64,000 nt of DNA from an archaeon (GTDB lineage: Archaea; Thermoproteota; Nitrososphaeria; Nitrososphaerales; UBA183): positions 62,001 through 126,000 of the forward strand of contig JAJYKR010000003.1 of the NCBI GenBank assembly GCA_021788415.1. Reading direction: 5' to 3'. Below the pieces are notes generated by a model that ran no database searches, had not been told where the DNA came from, and saw only the letters and a list, made by a program, of their open reading frames with translations. Positions 49,541 to 58,852 of this stretch are shown piece by piece. The position numbers and the translations under genes are program-made. Every line of letters starts with the position of its first letter. Position 1 is the stretch's first letter.

Positions 49541-50653
49541 CTACAGGTGCTCTCTTGCCGCCGCAAGGAAAGCGTCTCCCACCCTCTGGAGGTCATCTGT
49601 GGAGAGCCCGGGATACACAGGCAGAGAGAGGGCCTCCCTCGCAGCGGATTCTGTGCGGGGGAGCTTCTTCCTCGCGAACCCGAGCGACGCATAGAGGGGG
49701 GTCCTGTGCACCGGGGTCGGCCAGTAGACCGCCGCCCCCACCCCGGCCGCGTTCAGAGCCTTCTGGACCTTGTCCCTGTTCCTCCTGAGCCGGAGGGTAT
49801 AGAGATAGTAGACGTGTGTCCTGTCCCTCCCGTCCTGGGTGAACCTCGCCCCTTCCACCCCCTTCAGCCGCTCTGTCAGCTGTTTCGCGTTCTTTTCCCT
49901 GGCCTTCAGGAACCCTTCCAGCCTGTCCATCTGGGCCGACGCCAGAGCCGCGCTCATCTCAGGGAGCCTGTAGTTGAACCCCAGGTGCCGGGAGTCGTAG
50001 CCGTGGACCTGGCCGTGGTTCCTGACGAGCCTTAGCATGTCGGCGAGCTCGTCACTGTTGGTCGAGACCGCCCCCCCTTCCCCCGACGTGACCACCTTGG
50101 TGGCGTATAGGCTGAAGCACCCGGCGTCCGAGAGTCCTCCGGTCTGGGTCCCCTTGTAGGTCGCCCCCAACGACTCGGCCGCGTCCTCCACCACCCTCAC
50201 CGACTTCGCAGCCGCGATCTCCCTGATCTCGTCCATGTCTGCCGGATATCCGTAGATGTGGACCGGGACCACCGCCTTCGTCTTCCTTGTGACCGCCCTC
50301 CTGAACGCCGCCGGGTCCATGTTGAAGTCGTCCCTGATGTCCACGAAGACAGGCTTCGCCCCGCAGGCGAGGACCACGTTCGCCGTCGCCAGGAAGGTGA
50401 AAGACGGGATTATCACCTCGTCTCCGGGCTTGACCCCGAGCGCGAAGAGGGCGGTGTGAAGGGCCGCGGTCCCTGAGTTGACGGCCACGACGTGCTTCAC
50501 CCCCAGGAGCCGCTTCGTCTTCTCCTCGAAGGCCCTGACCTGCTTCCCCCCCTCGTAGGACGCGTTGACGAGCATGCCGGACGAGACGACGTCCAGGACG
50601 GCCTTCTTCTCTGCCTCTCCGACTATCGGCTTGTTGATGGGTATGAACGACAT
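49541..50653 (-). CDS. DegT/DnrJ/EryC1-type sugar aminotransferase
   Basis: The 370-residue PLP enzyme has INKPIVGEAEKKAV at the start, PSFTFLATANVVLACGAKP, EDAAESLGATYKG and the PLP lysine in SLYATKVVTSGEGGAV. Members transfer an amino group to a nucleotide-linked keto sugar. With the glycosyltransferase behind it, it points to amino sugars in surface glycans. ATG start near the transcript start set by a minus-strand AAAATAAA element (about 50682-50689). Confidence 0.88.
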   Translation of the reverse strand: MSFIPINKPIVGEAEKKAVLDVVSSGMLVNASYEGGKQVRAFEEKTKRLLGVKHVVAVNSGTAALHTALFALGVKPGDEVIIPSFTFLATANVVLACGAKPVFVDIRDDFNMDPAAFRRAVTRKTKAVVPVHIYGYPADMDEIREIAAAKSVRVVEDAAESLGATYKGTQTGGLSDAGCFSLYATKVVTSGEGGAVSTNSDELADMLRLVRNHGQVHGYDSRHLGFNYRLPEMSAALASAQMDRLEGFLKAREKNAKQLTERLKGVEGARFTQDGRDRTHVYYLYTLRLRRNRDKVQKALNAAGVGAAVYWPTPVHRTPLYASLGFARKKLPRTESAAREALSLPVYPGLSTDDLQRVGDAFLAAAREHL

Positions 50654-50702
50654 CAGGCTCGGTACGGCCCGGAATGCGGTTTATTTTAGCGTTGGAGCGC
50701 GC

Positions 50703-51071
50703 CTAGCTCGGAGCCGCCTTCGGCGGGTTCACTCCGCTGTAGAAGAGCAGCAGATGCAGGACAGCCAGGACCGCGAACACCCCTGAGGCCTCCCCGGCCA
50801 CGGTTGAGAAAGCTCCCCCCAGATATGGGACCCACGCATATACCAGGTAGGCTGCCAGGAGAAACCCGAGCACAGCGGTGGAGATGGCCCAGGCCCAGGT
50901 CAGCCTCCGCCCTGGCCACATCCTAAGCTGGACCCCTCCGAGAAGGCAGGCGACGACTGGCCAGAGGATGAGCGCCGAGCCGGCCAGGACCGCCACGGCC
51001 AGCCAGATCACCCCGACGACGAAGAAGAGGTACGCCGAGTTGGTCTTCAGCGTCCCGAGGAGCGCGGACAT
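50703..51071 (-). CDS. Unknown four-helix membrane protein
   Basis: The 122-residue protein has four hydrophobic segments (about residues 12-34, 34-48, 59-80 and 96-112). No family or motif recognised. TTTATAT at 51097-51103 precedes ATG 51071 by the usual distance, which supports it as a real gene. The next gene upstream is polB on the other strand. Confidence 0.65.
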   Translation of the reverse strand: MSALLGTLKTNSAYLFFVVGVIWLAVAVLAGSALILWPVVACLLGGVQLRMWPGRRLTWAWAISTAVLGFLLAAYLVYAWVPYLGGAFSTVAGEASGVFAVLAVLHLLLFYSGVNPPKAAPS

Positions 51072-51138
51072 CTGATGGGGGCGCGCCGGGCACGCGATAT
51101 AAAGCGTCCGCCATCGGCGCCAGTTGATCTCGGCTAAC

Positions 51139-51146
51139 CCTTATCT
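51139..51146 (+). promoter_or_regulatory. TATA-like element of polB
   Basis: CCTTATCT predicts a start near 51169, shortly before TTG 51177. Confidence 0.4.
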
Positions 51147-51176
51147 GTCAAAAAGACGGCAGTCGCCCGACCCTTC

Positions 51177-54100
51177 TTGGCGGCCCAAGCTTCGAAGACT
51201 GAGAACCTCGCTGAGAAGCTGGCGGGGCTAGTCGCCCCCCAGACAGAGATCGGGGAGTCCCTGCTGGCCTCTGCGACATACGACGGCGACAGGCGCAAGG
51301 CCATACTGAAGTTCTACGACCCCAAGTCAGGGAGGTTCTGGCTCTGGGAGGACAACACGGGGCATCGTCCTTACTGCTTCACACGGCTGTCGATGGACGA
51401 ACTCGGAGCAGTGAAGGCCCGCAAGGACGTCGTCGAGATAGTCGAGGAGGAGAAGCTCGACCTCCTGAACGACACGACGGCGAAGCTCAGGAAGATAGTG
51501 ACCACCGACCCCCTCGCGGTGGGGGGCGGCAACGACAGCATCAGGGACCAGATAACAGCGTGGGAGGCGGACATCAAGTACTACGAGAACTTCGCCTACG
51601 ACCGCGGCCTCAGGATGGGGACCTACTACCGTGTGGAGGGGGGGAGGGTGGTCCCGGTGAAGCATGAGGTGCCGGAGAGGGTAAACAAGTCCCTCGAAGA
51701 GGTCACAAGGAGGAACCCCAAGGAGTTCCAGCCGTACCTCAGGGACTGGGCGGAGCTGCTGAGCGAGCCGTTGATGGACTTTCGGAGGGTGGCTCTCGAC
51801 ATCGAGGTGGACAATGTGGAAGGGAGGCTCCCGGACCCAGAGGACCCGAAGCAGCCTGTCATCGCCGTCTCCTTCTTCAACGAAGAGGAGAAGCTGGTCT
51901 ACCTCCTGCGGGGGACCAGGGACGGCAAGGGGCTCGACGGGAGCCCCTTCACCTTCCAGGTGTTCGACGAGGAGGCAGGCCTCCTGAGGGCAGTGCTTTC
52001 GAAGATGATGGACTACCCTGTCATCGTATCCTTCAATGGGGACGACTTCGACCTGAGGTACCTACAGCACAGGGCAGAGTCCCTCGGGATAAGGGAGGAG
52101 GAGAACCCGATACAGCTGGAGAGGGTGGCCGCGTCCCTCAAACACGGCATCCACATCGACCTGTACCAGTTCTTCCGCAACAGGTCCATCCAGGTGTACG
52201 CCTTCGGCAACAGGTACACCGAGCACACCCTCAACGCCATCTCCGAGACCCTCCTGAGCAAGTCCAAGATCGAAGTCGAGGGGGAGATCGGGGACCTCCC
52301 TCTGGCCAAGCTGGCGAGTTACTGCCTGAACGACTCGCAGCTCACCTACGAGCTCACGTCGATGATGGGCTCGGTCGTCATGAAGCTCCTCCTCGTCATT
52401 TCCAGGATCGGGAAGATGCCGATGAACGACGTGTCGAGGCTGGGGGTCTCCAACTGGATCAGGAGCCTCCTCTTCTTCGAGCACAGGAAGATCGGCGCCC
52501 TCATCCCCAGGCCGGAGGAGCTCAGAGACAAGGGGAAAGCGTCCTCTCAGGCGGTGATAAAGGGGAAGAAGTACAAGGGAGGGCTCGTCATAGAACCGAA
52601 GCCCGGAGCCTATTTCGATGTCTCTGTGCTAGACTTCGCTAGTCTCTATCCCTCGCTAATAAAAACCCGGAACCTCTCTTATGAGACGGTGAACTGCATC
52701 CACCCGGAGTGCAGGGCGAACAGGATCCCCGACACTTCATCCTGGGCCTGCACGAAGAGGAAGGGGATAGTGAGCTTGGTCACGGGATCCCTCAGGGACC
52801 TCAGGGTGGCCCACTACAAACCGCTCACCAAAGACCCGACCCTTTCCAAGGATGACCGAGACCTCTACAACGTAGTAAGCCAGGGCCTCAAGGTGTTCCT
52901 CAACGCCTGTTTCACTGGCGATACGTACCTGGTCACCCCACGAGGGATCAAGAACATCAAAGAGATGAAAGTCGGAGATGAGGTCGTCAACGTCAACCCG
53001 CACACCCTCAGAGCTGAGATTGACCGGGTCGTCGAGGTCCAAGCATTCCCGTACGTTGGGAACCTGTTTCATTTCAAGGATTCAAGATTCGTAGATCTGA
53101 TGGTCACCCCTAACCACAGAATGCTGACCATCGACCGCCGGAACTCGTCCACCTCTCCTGCCTCGTTCAGGACTGCCGAGGAAGTCTACGAACTGACCAA
53201 CGTGGCCATTCCTAGACTCAGAGGCGGGCTCGAAACCACCATTCACCCTCCGCGGATCTCGTTGCTCGAGACAGCGAAGCTGGTCGGCGCAAACGCCAAC
53301 CTTCACCCGCCCGCAGGAATGCGGCTGATCAACTGGTTCAGGAAGCTCCCTGCAGGGCAGCAATGGAAGATCAGAGAGCACGGGAAGGTCCACAAGTACT
53401 GGAGCCAGAATCGGCAGAAACTCGAGTCGCATTACCGGGTTCCTGCAGTTCATCTTACGGAGGAGGACATCGACGTTGTCGAGGGAGCTGGAGGACGAGT
53501 CCTCGTTGGCAGGTTCAACTCCGACAAGATACCTGTCAGGTACGACGCCAATGATTTCGCCTCACTGTGCGGGTGGTTCGTCTCCGAAGGGTCTCCACAC
53601 ATCACCGAGGAGAAACGGTACGCCAACGGCAACTTCCGCGGAAGGGCTGCCTCAATCACCATCTCGCAGGGTCAGGGCAGGGGGAATCCGAGAGGGATCG
53701 AGTTCAGAGGCGAGATCAGAGAACTCCTAGATCGACTCGGGCTGCCTCATGTCCAAGATAGTGGTGAAAACAAGTACCAAGTCACCAGCTCCGTGCTGTA
53801 CGAATGGATTGTAGGTCACTGCTACGTCCCTGAAGCACAGTCCCACGATGCCTCGACCAAGATAGTTCCGGAGTTCGTTTTCGGCTCATCGGGCACGACG
53901 AAGTCATTCCTGGAGTCAGTCTACAAAGGCGACGGGAGTCGGAGACAAACGAGGTATACGACCTCTAGCGTCAGGCTCGCGCAAGACCTGGTTGTCCTGA
54001 CCGCGATGCTCGGAATGAAGTCGAAGATTCGGTATGACGGGGAGATCTTCAGAGTGACGTTCAGAAATGCGAGTTCGAAACTCACATACGCGGGGAACGA

Positions 54101-55022
54101 TAGGAACAGACACGTAGAGAAGGTGCCATTCGACGGGGCTGTCTATTGCGTCACAACAGAGAAGAACCACACGGTCATCGCAGGAAGAAACGGCAGGTTC
54201 GTCCACGTCGGACAGTCATATGGCGTCCTAGGATTCGAGACTTTCGCTTTCTACTGTCTCCCGGTAGCTGAAGCAACCGCCGCTCTCGGAAGGGACGCCA
54301 TCACGAGGACCATTGCAAGGTGCAAGGAGTTGGACGTAGAGGTGCTTTATTCTGACACGGACAGTTTGTTCCTGCACAGTCCGTCCAAAGACCAGATTTC
54401 AACAATCACGCGATGGTCCGACAAGGAATTGGGCGTCGAGTTGGATCTCGACAAGTCTTACAGGTACGTCGCCTTCAGCAACAGGAAGAAGAACTACTTC
54501 GGTGTGTTCCCGGATGGAACCGCGGACATAAAGGGTTTGACTGGACGCAAGAGCCAAACCCCGGAGTACCTTAGGAAGACATTCTACGACACCCTCGGCA
54601 TACTCAGCTCTGTGAAGTCCCCCCAGGACTTCGAAAAGGCAAGGGCGGACACGAAGAGCCTGCTCAGCAAGATGCTATCGGACCTGAAGGGGAAGAAAGT
54701 CTCGGTCACAGACCTCGCCTTCACCGTCATGATGGGCAAGCCCCCGGACAAATACAACGGGACGACCCCTCAGCATGTGAGGGCCGCCATGCAGCTCCAG
54801 GAGAAGGGGAAAGAGGTCAAGGCCGGGGAGATAATCGCCTACGTCAAGACGAAGAACCCCCCCTACGTGAAGCCGGCAGACTACGCCAGGCCGGACGAGA
54901 TAGACGCCGACAAGTACATCGAATACGCCCACTCGATGTTCGACCAGCTCCTGGACGCCTTGGACTTCTCCTTCGACGAGATAATGGGGGCGACCACCCT
55001 GGACCTGTTCTGGGGGAGCTGA
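51177..55022 (+). CDS. polB: Family-B DNA polymerase with an intein
   Basis: The precursor has 1281 residues; without the 436-residue intein the polymerase is 845. Proofreading motifs are ALDIEVDN (Exo I), VSFNGDDFDLRYL (Exo II) and YCLNDSQLTYEL (Exo III). Polymerase motifs are DFASLYPSLI (A), LKVFLNA joined to SYGVLGF after splicing (B) and YSDTDSLF (C). It is a replicative or repair polymerase. The intein sits at the common Pol-B site, in motif B. TTG start. Codons around the intein end in A/T more often than in the rest of the gene. Confidence 0.95.
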   Translation: MAAQASKTENLAEKLAGLVAPQTEIGESLLASATYDGDRRKAILKFYDPKSGRFWLWEDNTGHRPYCFTRLSMDELGAVKARKDVVEIVEEEKLDLLNDTTAKLRKIVTTDPLAVGGGNDSIRDQITAWEADIKYYENFAYDRGLRMGTYYRVEGGRVVPVKHEVPERVNKSLEEVTRRNPKEFQPYLRDWAELLSEPLMDFRRVALDIEVDNVEGRLPDPEDPKQPVIAVSFFNEEEKLVYLLRGTRDGKGLDGSPFTFQVFDEEAGLLRAVLSKMMDYPVIVSFNGDDFDLRYLQHRAESLGIREEENPIQLERVAASLKHGIHIDLYQFFRNRSIQVYAFGNRYTEHTLNAISETLLSKSKIEVEGEIGDLPLAKLASYCLNDSQLTYELTSMMGSVVMKLLLVISRIGKMPMNDVSRLGVSNWIRSLLFFEHRKIGALIPRPEELRDKGKASSQAVIKGKKYKGGLVIEPKPGAYFDVSVLDFASLYPSLIKTRNLSYETVNCIHPECRANRIPDTSSWACTKRKGIVSLVTGSLRDLRVAHYKPLTKDPTLSKDDRDLYNVVSQGLKVFLNACFTGDTYLVTPRGIKNIKEMKVGDEVVNVNPHTLRAEIDRVVEVQAFPYVGNLFHFKDSRFVDLMVTPNHRMLTIDRRNSSTSPASFRTAEEVYELTNVAIPRLRGGLETTIHPPRISLLETAKLVGANANLHPPAGMRLINWFRKLPAGQQWKIREHGKVHKYWSQNRQKLESHYRVPAVHLTEEDIDVVEGAGGRVLVGRFNSDKIPVRYDANDFASLCGWFVSEGSPHITEEKRYANGNFRGRAASITISQGQGRGNPRGIEFRGEIRELLDRLGLPHVQDSGENKYQVTSSVLYEWIVGHCYVPEAQSHDASTKIVPEFVFGSSGTTKSFLESVYKGDGSRRQTRYTTSSVRLAQDLVVLTAMLGMKSKIRYDGEIFRVTFRNASSKLTYAGNDRNRHVEKVPFDGAVYCVTTEKNHTVIAGRNGRFVHVGQSYGVLGFETFAFYCLPVAEATAALGRDAITRTIARCKELDVEVLYSDTDSLFLHSPSKDQISTITRWSDKELGVELDLDKSYRYVAFSNRKKNYFGVFPDGTADIKGLTGRKSQTPEYLRKTFYDTLGILSSVKSPQDFEKARADTKSLLSKMLSDLKGKKVSVTDLAFTVMMGKPPDKYNGTTPQHVRAAMQLQEKGKEVKAGEIIAYVKTKNPPYVKPADYARPDEIDADKYIEYAHSMFDQLLDALDFSFDEIMGATTLDLFWGS
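52908..54215 (+). mobile_element. Intein with LAGLIDADG homing endonuclease in DNA polymerase B
   Basis: The intein covers residues 578-1013. It begins with Cys (CFTGDTYLVTP), has block B VDLMVTPNHRM with the catalytic TxxH, and two dodecapeptide motifs of the endonuclease, LCGWFVSEGS (about 796) and FLESVYKGDGS (about 910), both with their acids. The C-terminal block is VYCVTTEKNHTVIAG and FVHVGQ before Ser. The last two residues are Gly-Gln instead of His-Asn. The endonuclease looks intact. Confidence 0.88.
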
Positions 55023-55196
55023 GCCATCGCGGCTAGACCGACCGGAAAGAAGCCTCGCAGCTGAGGGTTCTGCAAGGGGTGGGCTCCGGGCCCATCTTGG
55101 GTTCGACGCCTTGCCGGGAGAGGCGTCGCAGGTGACATCAATAACCACGAGAGTTGTTCAGCCGAGCGTTTGACTGCGTGCTACACCGGCTCCTTT
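55023..55196. other. Spacer between polB and ABC operon
   Basis: I see no gene or clear structure besides the promoter at its end. Confidence 0.3.
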
Positions 55197-55204
55197 CTTA
55201 TATA
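55197..55204 (+). promoter_or_regulatory. TATA box of the ABC exporter operon
   Basis: CTTATATA predicts a start at about 55228. This lies after GTG 55220 and before TTG 55238. Confidence 0.5.
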
Positions 55205-55237
55205 CGGTAAAAGGAGTCTGTGTTTCAGGCACGTCCC

Positions 55238-56158
55238 TTGATTGAAGCGGAGGCACTCACGCGGAGGTTTGGTGATCTTGTCGCGGTCGATCAGCTCACC
55301 TTTCGCGTCGAAGAAGGCGAGGTCTTCGGCTTCCTGGGGCCCAACGGAGCCGGAAAGACAACGACTGTCAGGATGCTCTGCTGCCTGATCTCCAAAACGA
55401 GCGGAGCTGCGAGGATCGGAGATTACGAAGTCGGAAACAGAACAGACTCGCCAAAGATCAGGAAGATGATCGGGCTGGTTCCGGACAACGTCGGGCTCTA
55501 TGAAAGCATGTCGGCCTACGACAACCTGGACTTCTACGGGAAGCTCTACGACCGCCCGGAGAACCAGCGGAGGGAGAGCAACCAGTACTTCCTCACCATG
55601 CTGGGACTCTGGGAGAAGCGCGACTCCGCTGCAGGGACCTTCTCGAAAGGGATGAAGCAGAAGCTGGCCGTCGCGCGCGCACTGATCCACGACCCGCAGG
55701 TCCTCTTCCTTGATGAGCCCACCGCGAACCTTGACCCCGAATCGGCGAAGACCGTCAGGGATTTCATCCTCGAGCTCAAGAAGGAGAAGAAGACCATATT
55801 CATCAACACGCACAACCTGGACGAAGCCCAACGAATCTGCGACAGGATCGCCATACTCAACACCAGGCTGATGGCGATCGGGACCGCCGAAGAACTCGAA
55901 GGGGCAGTGAGGGGTAAGAAGACTGCCATCAGACTGACACGGGTGAGCGAGGCCATCGTCAAATCGTTGGAAGGGCTCTCCCTTCGGGGACTTGGCTTCG
56001 ACGGGGACGGGGTCACCTTTGACGTGGCCGACCCGGAGAAAGAGAACCCGCCAGTGGTCCGGACCATCGTGGAAGCGGGAGGCGAGATCCAGACCGTCAC
56101 CGTGCAGGGGTCGACGCTTGAAGAGGCATACCTGAAGCTTGTGAGGGAGAAAGGATGA
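55238..56158 (+). CDS. ABC exporter ATPase
   Basis: The protein has 306 residues: Walker A GPNGAGKTT, signature TFSKGMKQK, Walker B VLFLDEPTANLD and switch His in INTHNLDEA. A ~90-residue C-terminal part follows. This is the DrrA/NatA type that works with ABC-2 permeases. The start is TTG 55238, after the predicted transcript start; GTG 55220 (six residues longer) is the alternative. The permease gene overlaps its stop (ATGA). Confidence 0.88.
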   Translation: MIEAEALTRRFGDLVAVDQLTFRVEEGEVFGFLGPNGAGKTTTVRMLCCLISKTSGAARIGDYEVGNRTDSPKIRKMIGLVPDNVGLYESMSAYDNLDFYGKLYDRPENQRRESNQYFLTMLGLWEKRDSAAGTFSKGMKQKLAVARALIHDPQVLFLDEPTANLDPESAKTVRDFILELKKEKKTIFINTHNLDEAQRICDRIAILNTRLMAIGTAEELEGAVRGKKTAIRLTRVSEAIVKSLEGLSLRGLGFDGDGVTFDVADPEKENPPVVRTIVEAGGEIQTVTVQGSTLEEAYLKLVREKG

Positions 56159-56892
56159 ACCTGAGGCATTCTTGGATAATCGCAGCCAAGGACCTGAAGG
56201 CCATCAGGCACAGGAGGACGATCCTCTACACAGTTGTCGGCACCCCCGTCGGCATCTCGCTCCTGTTCTCATACGTGGTCCAATACGCGTTCTCGTCGGC
56301 TCCTGGCGCAAACGTGGCGGATTTCGGCGGGCTGCTGGACGCCTTTGCATTCTGGTTCGTGATCATAGCTGCCATCATCCCTTCGCCCATCGCGTCCTAC
56401 AGCATCGTTGGGGAGAAGGTGGAGAGGAGCCTCGAGCCTCTGCTCGCGACTCCGGTCACGGACAGCGAGATACTGCTTGGGAAGAGCCTGGCCTCGTTCC
56501 TTCCTGCCCTCATGGCCTCCTACGCCGGGGCGGCGATCTACATGACGCTGGTGGATCGGGCCCTGTACGGCGTAGTGGGCCACCTGTACTACCCAAACTT
56601 GGAGATGGGGGTCATCCTGCTTCTCCTCGCCCCTCTGACCTGCCTCTTGAGCATCGAACTCAACGTCATCACTTCGTCGAGGGTCACAGACGTCCGCGCC
56701 GCTTCACAGCTGGGGAGCGTGGTCTTTGCCCCGTTCATTGGGCTTTACGTGGCTGGGGAGATCGGGGTGATCACCCTCGATGCTCCAACGCTGTTGGTCA
56801 TCTCCGGCATCTTCGCCGTCATCGCGGTGGCACTGTTCTCAGTGAGCACCCGGACCTTTCGACGGGAAGAGATCCTCACGAAGTGGAAATGA
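56155..56892 (+). CDS. ABC-2 type export permease
   Basis: The 245-residue protein has six membrane helices and the ABC-2 layout, with a cytoplasmic N-terminus (AAKDLKAIRHRRT) and the conserved loop SIVGEKVERSLEPLLATPVTDSEILLGK. It should form the membrane part for the ATPase encoded just upstream. Cargo unknown. ATG overlapping the ATPase stop. Confidence 0.88.
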   Translation: MNLRHSWIIAAKDLKAIRHRRTILYTVVGTPVGISLLFSYVVQYAFSSAPGANVADFGGLLDAFAFWFVIIAAIIPSPIASYSIVGEKVERSLEPLLATPVTDSEILLGKSLASFLPALMASYAGAAIYMTLVDRALYGVVGHLYYPNLEMGVILLLLAPLTCLLSIELNVITSSRVTDVRAASQLGSVVFAPFIGLYVAGEIGVITLDAPTLLVISGIFAVIAVALFSVSTRTFRREEILTKWK

Positions 56893-57082
56893 AAGCTGCT
56901 GGTCGCCTGGCCTGGATTTGGGTTGCCGACGAGCCAGACCGCGCTGGCCCTGGAGCCTCGTACAGCGGAGCAGAGGAGGTGGTCCTGGAACTCGGAGAGG
57001 CGGGCCCCCTTCGGGGTGGCCGGGAAGGCATCTTCCGGGGGAGCCCGGGGCGTCCTGACCGCGGGGATGGGCTGGACGTCCT

Positions 57083-58048
57083 TCAGCTCCTTCCGACGAT
57101 CCTAGCCTCTTCCCCCTCCTTCAGCTGGGCGTGCAGCCTGATCAGCTTGGTCAGGATCTGGGACTTCAGCTCCGCGTGGTCCTGCCTGCGGGCATTCAGG
57201 GTCACCTTGACTATGTAATACTCCTTGTCGCTCTGCTCGTTGACATAGACCCTTTCGACGGGGAAGTCCCTTGTGAGGTCGCGGACTCGCCTCAGGACCT
57301 CCTCCGGGTCGAACCTCATGGGGAACTCGTACCTCACGTTGAAGAAGTAGTCTCTGTTCGTGTATCGTATGACCGCGGCGTCGGTCGCGAGGATGGAGTT
57401 CGGTATCTTCATTGTCTGCCCTTCCTCAGTCATCACCGTGGTGAAGAAGAGGCCTACGTCCATCACCCTGGCCAGGTATCCGGGGTAGATCTGGTCCGGA
57501 GAGAAGTACTTGTAGCCGGGAGAGAACGCCCACTGGAAAGGGAGGTGCCAGGACAGTATCCTCACCTGGGTCCCAGGCTTCATCTCCCCGGAGACGAGGA
57601 CGAGGATCCCGGCGAAGAAGCTCCCCAGGGTGGGCTGCAGCGCCAGCCCGAGGACGAGCCCGCTGAAAGCCGCCGACGCGAGCAGGGTCGTGGGGGAGAA
57701 GGACGCGTAGGAAGCGGCGGCCACGGCGGAGAGGATGGAACCCGCCACCTGGACCACGTTGCTTGCGACCAGGGCGTTGCTCCCGAGCTTCCCGGTGAAC
57801 TCCCTCTCGACGAGTATGGCGAGCTCCCTTGACATCACGACCCCGACGACGAGTATCATCCCCGCGTAGACGTAAGGGAAGAGATAGCCGTAGGCCGGCA
57901 GAGTCCTGGCGAGGTAGACGACGATTACCACCCCCGCGATGACGACCGCGACCACGGCCAGGAGTCTGGCCAGGCTCCTTCGGACCGTGCCATGGGGAGG
58001 GTTGTCTGGCGAAGTGGATTTCACGTCCAATGGGGGTTGGCCTGCCAT
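57083..58048 (-). CDS. Mechanosensitive channel, MscS family
   Basis: The 321-residue protein has four helices, the last of which (SGLVLGLALQPTLGSFFAGI) is the pore helix region, and the cytoplasmic MscS beta domain (QVRILSWHLPFQW onward, FFTTVMTEEGQTMKIPNS, ILATDAAVIRY). It should open under membrane tension to release solutes. The Gln-Pro in the pore helix is unusual; GAALG-like glycine spacing is partly kept. A second, shorter MscS gene follows on the same strand. Confidence 0.87.
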   Translation of the reverse strand: MAGQPPLDVKSTSPDNPPHGTVRRSLARLLAVVAVVIAGVVIVVYLARTLPAYGYLFPYVYAGMILVVGVVMSRELAILVEREFTGKLGSNALVASNVVQVAGSILSAVAAASYASFSPTTLLASAAFSGLVLGLALQPTLGSFFAGILVLVSGEMKPGTQVRILSWHLPFQWAFSPGYKYFSPDQIYPGYLARVMDVGLFFTTVMTEEGQTMKIPNSILATDAAVIRYTNRDYFFNVRYEFPMRFDPEEVLRRVRDLTRDFPVERVYVNEQSDKEYYIVKVTLNARRQDHAELKSQILTKLIRLHAQLKEGEEARIVGRS

Positions 58049-58146
58049 CTGGCGACGGATTGGGAAACACCCTCATCCATAAGGATGATGCCCACGAAGG
58101 CCACAACGCTCTTCTGAGCGATGCTGTTCCCTGACCCGAGAGCGCC

Positions 58147-58722
58147 TCAGACCTTCAGCTTCCTCTCCAGCCTCGCCTTCGCCGAGTGGTTCAGTATTGG
58201 CCCAGCAGAGAGGTTGCTGTTCCCTATGACGACTATCACCCCGTCCTGCTCCCTGATCCAGGTCGTCCGGAGGGAGAGCTTCACCACCTCCCCCCTCACC
58301 CCACCTGGGCCGCCGTACTGGATGTCGTCTCCGAGGCGGATTATCCCGTCGTTGAGCAGGAGGACCCCTGCGATGATGTTGGAGAGGGTGTTCTGGAGAG
58401 CCAGGGAGACGGCGAGGCCCGCGATCCCGGATATGGTCAGGGTCGTGATGTCAGACGAGAGACCGGTGAGGTAGGCGACCCCCGCCACTATCCCGACTGT
58501 GATGAGCACGCTCAGCCACTGCCGCGTTTCGTGGACCACCCCCCTGGGGGCGCCGGCCCTCCGAGCGATGGACATGACCAGCCTGACGAACAGGGTCCCC
58601 GCGATGGCGGCCCCCGCGACGAAGACCGCCACCTCGACGGTCGTCAGGAAGAGGCTCTTGCCGACGGTGGACGTGGAGGTGCTGTTCGTCGCAGCCTGGA
58701 GGGACCCCGCCAGGAGCCACAT
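58147..58722 (-). CDS. Mechanosensitive channel, short MscS form
   Basis: The 191-residue protein has three helices with the pore sequence ISGIAGLAVSLALQNTLSNIIAGVL cut by positions (pore helix about residues 103-127) and a short beta domain (DDIQYGGPGGVRGEVVKLSLR, NSNLSAGPILNHS). It lacks most of the large cytoplasmic domain, so it is a minimal channel. ATG 58722 is chosen because the T-rich element near 58750-58757 gives a start near 58727; ATG 58743 is in frame. An insertion sequence sits just upstream of its promoter. Confidence 0.83.
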   Translation of the reverse strand: MWLLAGSLQAATNSTSTSTVGKSLFLTTVEVAVFVAGAAIAGTLFVRLVMSIARRAGAPRGVVHETRQWLSVLITVGIVAGVAYLTGLSSDITTLTISGIAGLAVSLALQNTLSNIIAGVLLLNDGIIRLGDDIQYGGPGGVRGEVVKLSLRTTWIREQDGVIVVIGNSNLSAGPILNHSAKARLERKLKV

Positions 58723-58759
58723 GGGACGCCCGGCAGACCCCACGCGGGAAAAACGTTTG

Positions 58760-58768
58760 CCGTTGGGG
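58760..58768 (+). repeat. Target site duplication, left copy
   Basis: CCGTTGGGG, identical to 59841-59849, flanks the insertion sequence. Confidence 0.8.
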
Positions 58769-58783
58769 TAGCTTGTAGCATAA
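58769..58783 (+). repeat. Left terminal inverted repeat
   Basis: TAGCTTGTAGCATAA matches the complement of the right end. Confidence 0.8.
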
Positions 58784-58852
58784 CTGATTGAGCATGATGT
58801 CTAGCGTCCTTGTCCTGGCCTCGTAATCCCGCCCGTCCCTCCGACGAAGGCC

